From: Opitutaceae bacterium
Lineage (GTDB): Bacteria > Verrucomicrobiota > Verrucomicrobiia > Opitutales > Opitutaceae
Reading direction: 5' to 3'
Length of the DNA stretch: 6,138 bases
Assembly (NCBI GenBank): GCA_031254955.1
Contig: JAIRTK010000459.1
Coordinates: forward strand, 1 to 6,138
Positions 5,158 through 6,138 of the stretch are shown here, piece after piece. The position numbers and the translations under genes are program-made. The notes below the pieces were generated by a model, which was not told the origin of the DNA, did no database searches, and saw nothing but the letters and a program-made list of their open reading frames with translations. How positions within the stretch are numbered: the first letter of the stretch is position 1; the number at the start of each line of letters is the position of its first letter.

Positions 5158-6138
5158 ATGGCCAAGTCCGCGCCCGAACCCACCGACAACAAAAACAAAC
5201 CCGCCCTCGCCGCGCCGCGCCGCGCGCGCCACTGGGGCGTATTCTTCACCTGCCTGTTCCTCGGCGTGCTGCTCACCGTCGCGCTCCTCGACTACGCGCC
5301 CGAACAACGCGACAACACCGCCCACGCCCCGCGCAACCTCGTCGGCGCCGCCGGCGTGGAAGCCGCCTCGCTCGCCTTCACCTACATCGGCCTGAGCACC
5401 TGGCTGCTGCCCGTGTATCTCTTCTGGATGACCTGGGTCTCCGTGCGCAACGCCCGCCTGCTCGCCCTCACGCGCTTCCTCGCGATGCTCGTCTGCGTCC
5501 TCGCCCTCTCGGGCATCGCCGCGATGGCGGAACTGGAACCCAGCCGCTACTTCCCCTGCCGGCTCGGCGGAGCCGCCGGCGAATTCATCTATGCCGGCCT
5601 CCTGAAAAACAACCTCGGCGTCTTCGGCTCCGCCCTCCTGCTCGCCGCCCTCTACTGCGCCGCCTTCACCCTCATCTTCACGAAAGACATCGCCGCCGAA
5701 TTTGAAAAAACCACCCTCGCCCTCGCCGCCTGGCACAAACGCCGCCGCGCCGCCGCCGCCGAACGCGCCGAACTCAAACACCTCGCCCGCGCCGCCGCCG
5801 CCGCCGAACACACCGCAAAACAAGCCGCCGCAACCGCCGCAACCCTGCAAAAACCCAGCATCATCCGCTCCGGGAAACCCGCCCCCACCCCCGCCCCGCA
5901 AGACCCCGCCACCCCGAACACCCCCAACCCGGACCCCGCCACCACCGCCCTCGCCGGCGCCAACCCCGCCGACGCCGCCGCAGCCGCAGCCGCCAAACCC
6001 GCCCCCACCAAAATCCACCGCCCCCCCGCCCCCCGCGCCACCAACACCCCCCCCCCCCCCCCCACCCACCCCCCCCCCCCCCCCGACCCCCCCCACGACA
6101 AACCCCCAGAAACACAAAACACACCCCCCCCCCGCCCG
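5158..6138 (+). CDS. ftsK: DNA translocase FtsK/SpoIIIE, N-terminal part (runs off window)
   Basis: An open frame of 327 codons with no stop before the window end. FtsK is a septal, hexameric double-stranded DNA pump that clears chromosomes at division. Visible here is the FtsK four-helix membrane domain: hydrophobic segments at about residues 26-44, 68-96, 103-123 and 154-174. Conserved landmarks include LLDYAPEQ (43-50), NLVGAAGV (60-67) and LGGAAGEFI (136-144), which resemble the FtsK_4TM pattern. After the last helix comes a charged, Ala-rich, probably helical stretch (about 177-235), then a Pro/Ala linker. The ATPase motor and gamma domain would lie beyond the window. ATG at 5158 was chosen; an in-frame TGA lies at 4984-4986. 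An upstream TTG at 5011 would add 49 Pro/His/Arg-rich residues and looks unlikely. No Shine-Dalgarno sequence. The final roughly 30 codons are almost pure Pro and may be unreliable. Confidence 0.87.
   Translation, partial: MAKSAPEPTDNKNKPALAAPRRARHWGVFFTCLFLGVLLTVALLDYAPEQRDNTAHAPRNLVGAAGVEAASLAFTYIGLSTWLLPVYLFWMTWVSVRNARLLALTRFLAMLVCVLALSGIAAMAELEPSRYFPCRLGGAAGEFIYAGLLKNNLGVFGSALLLAALYCAAFTLIFTKDIAAEFEKTTLALAAWHKRRRAAAAERAELKHLARAAAAAEHTAKQAAATAATLQKPSIIRSGKPAPTPAPQDPATPNTPNPDPATTALAGANPADAAAAAAAKPAPTKIHRPPAPRATNTPPPPPTHPPPPPDPPHDKPPETQNTPPPRP
6047..6138. other. Poly-C terminal tract, possibly a sequence artefact
   Basis: Runs of 17 C (6047-6063) and 16 C (6069-6084) are followed by more C runs. 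No T occurs in the last 124 bases (6015-6138). The ftsK frame stays open, giving almost only Pro. A Pro-rich FtsK linker is plausible, but homopolymers this long at a sequence edge are typical of low-quality ends. Confidence 0.6.

Noticed and set aside
4216..6117. A 633-codon minus-strand open frame crossing manA, the divergent region and ftsK
   Set aside because: It overlaps two well-supported genes in other frames. The product is mostly Gly, Arg and Ala low complexity and its start depends on the doubtful poly-C end.

Overview
The window is high-GC bacterial chromosome and holds five protein-coding genes. Four lie on the minus strand. In their direction of transcription these are manA (class I mannose-6-phosphate isomerase), a membrane-anchored AsmA/DUF748-like protein of unknown function, grpE and dnaJ. 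The fifth, on the plus strand and divergent from manA, is the 5' part of an ftsK/spoIIIE-type DNA translocase gene that runs off the right edge. Gene content, very Ala/Pro/Gly-rich proteins, abundant intergenic short tandem repeats and the lack of Shine-Dalgarno sequences fit Verrucomicrobiota, perhaps Opitutales/Opitutaceae. That assignment is an inference from style and gene set, with no marker gene to support it.

Layout from left to right: 1-208 is non-coding DNA downstream of dnaJ (purine-rich tract, imperfect direct repeat, perfect small hairpin). dnaJ is 209-1360 (-). A 554-base spacer, 1361-1914, carries at least three different short tandem repeats and a scattered octamer. grpE is 1915-2751 (-), and the AsmA-like gene 2772-3722 (-) sits only 20 bases upstream of it, so those two are probably cotranscribed. 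A 177-base spacer, 3723-3899, contains a large hexamer-based inverted repeat. manA is 3900-4913 (-). A 244-base divergent control region, 4914-5157, leads to ftsK, 5158 to the window end (+).

GrpE (nucleotide exchange factor) and DnaJ (J-domain co-chaperone) are the two partners of DnaK. dnaK itself is not in the window, and no CIRCE operator was seen. manA feeds mannose/fructose-6-phosphate interconversion and has no evident functional link with the chaperones. FtsK would act at the division septum in chromosome segregation; only its four-helix membrane domain and the start of its linker are present.

No new defence, mobile or RNA system was found. The least explained material is the non-coding DNA: a 7-bp array next to dnaJ, an array whose period changes from 9 to 10 bp, and opposed hexamer arrays that could form a long hairpin between manA and the AsmA-like gene. 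The last roughly 90 bases are so C-rich, and the last 124 so free of T, that they may be a sequence-end artefact and should be read with caution.
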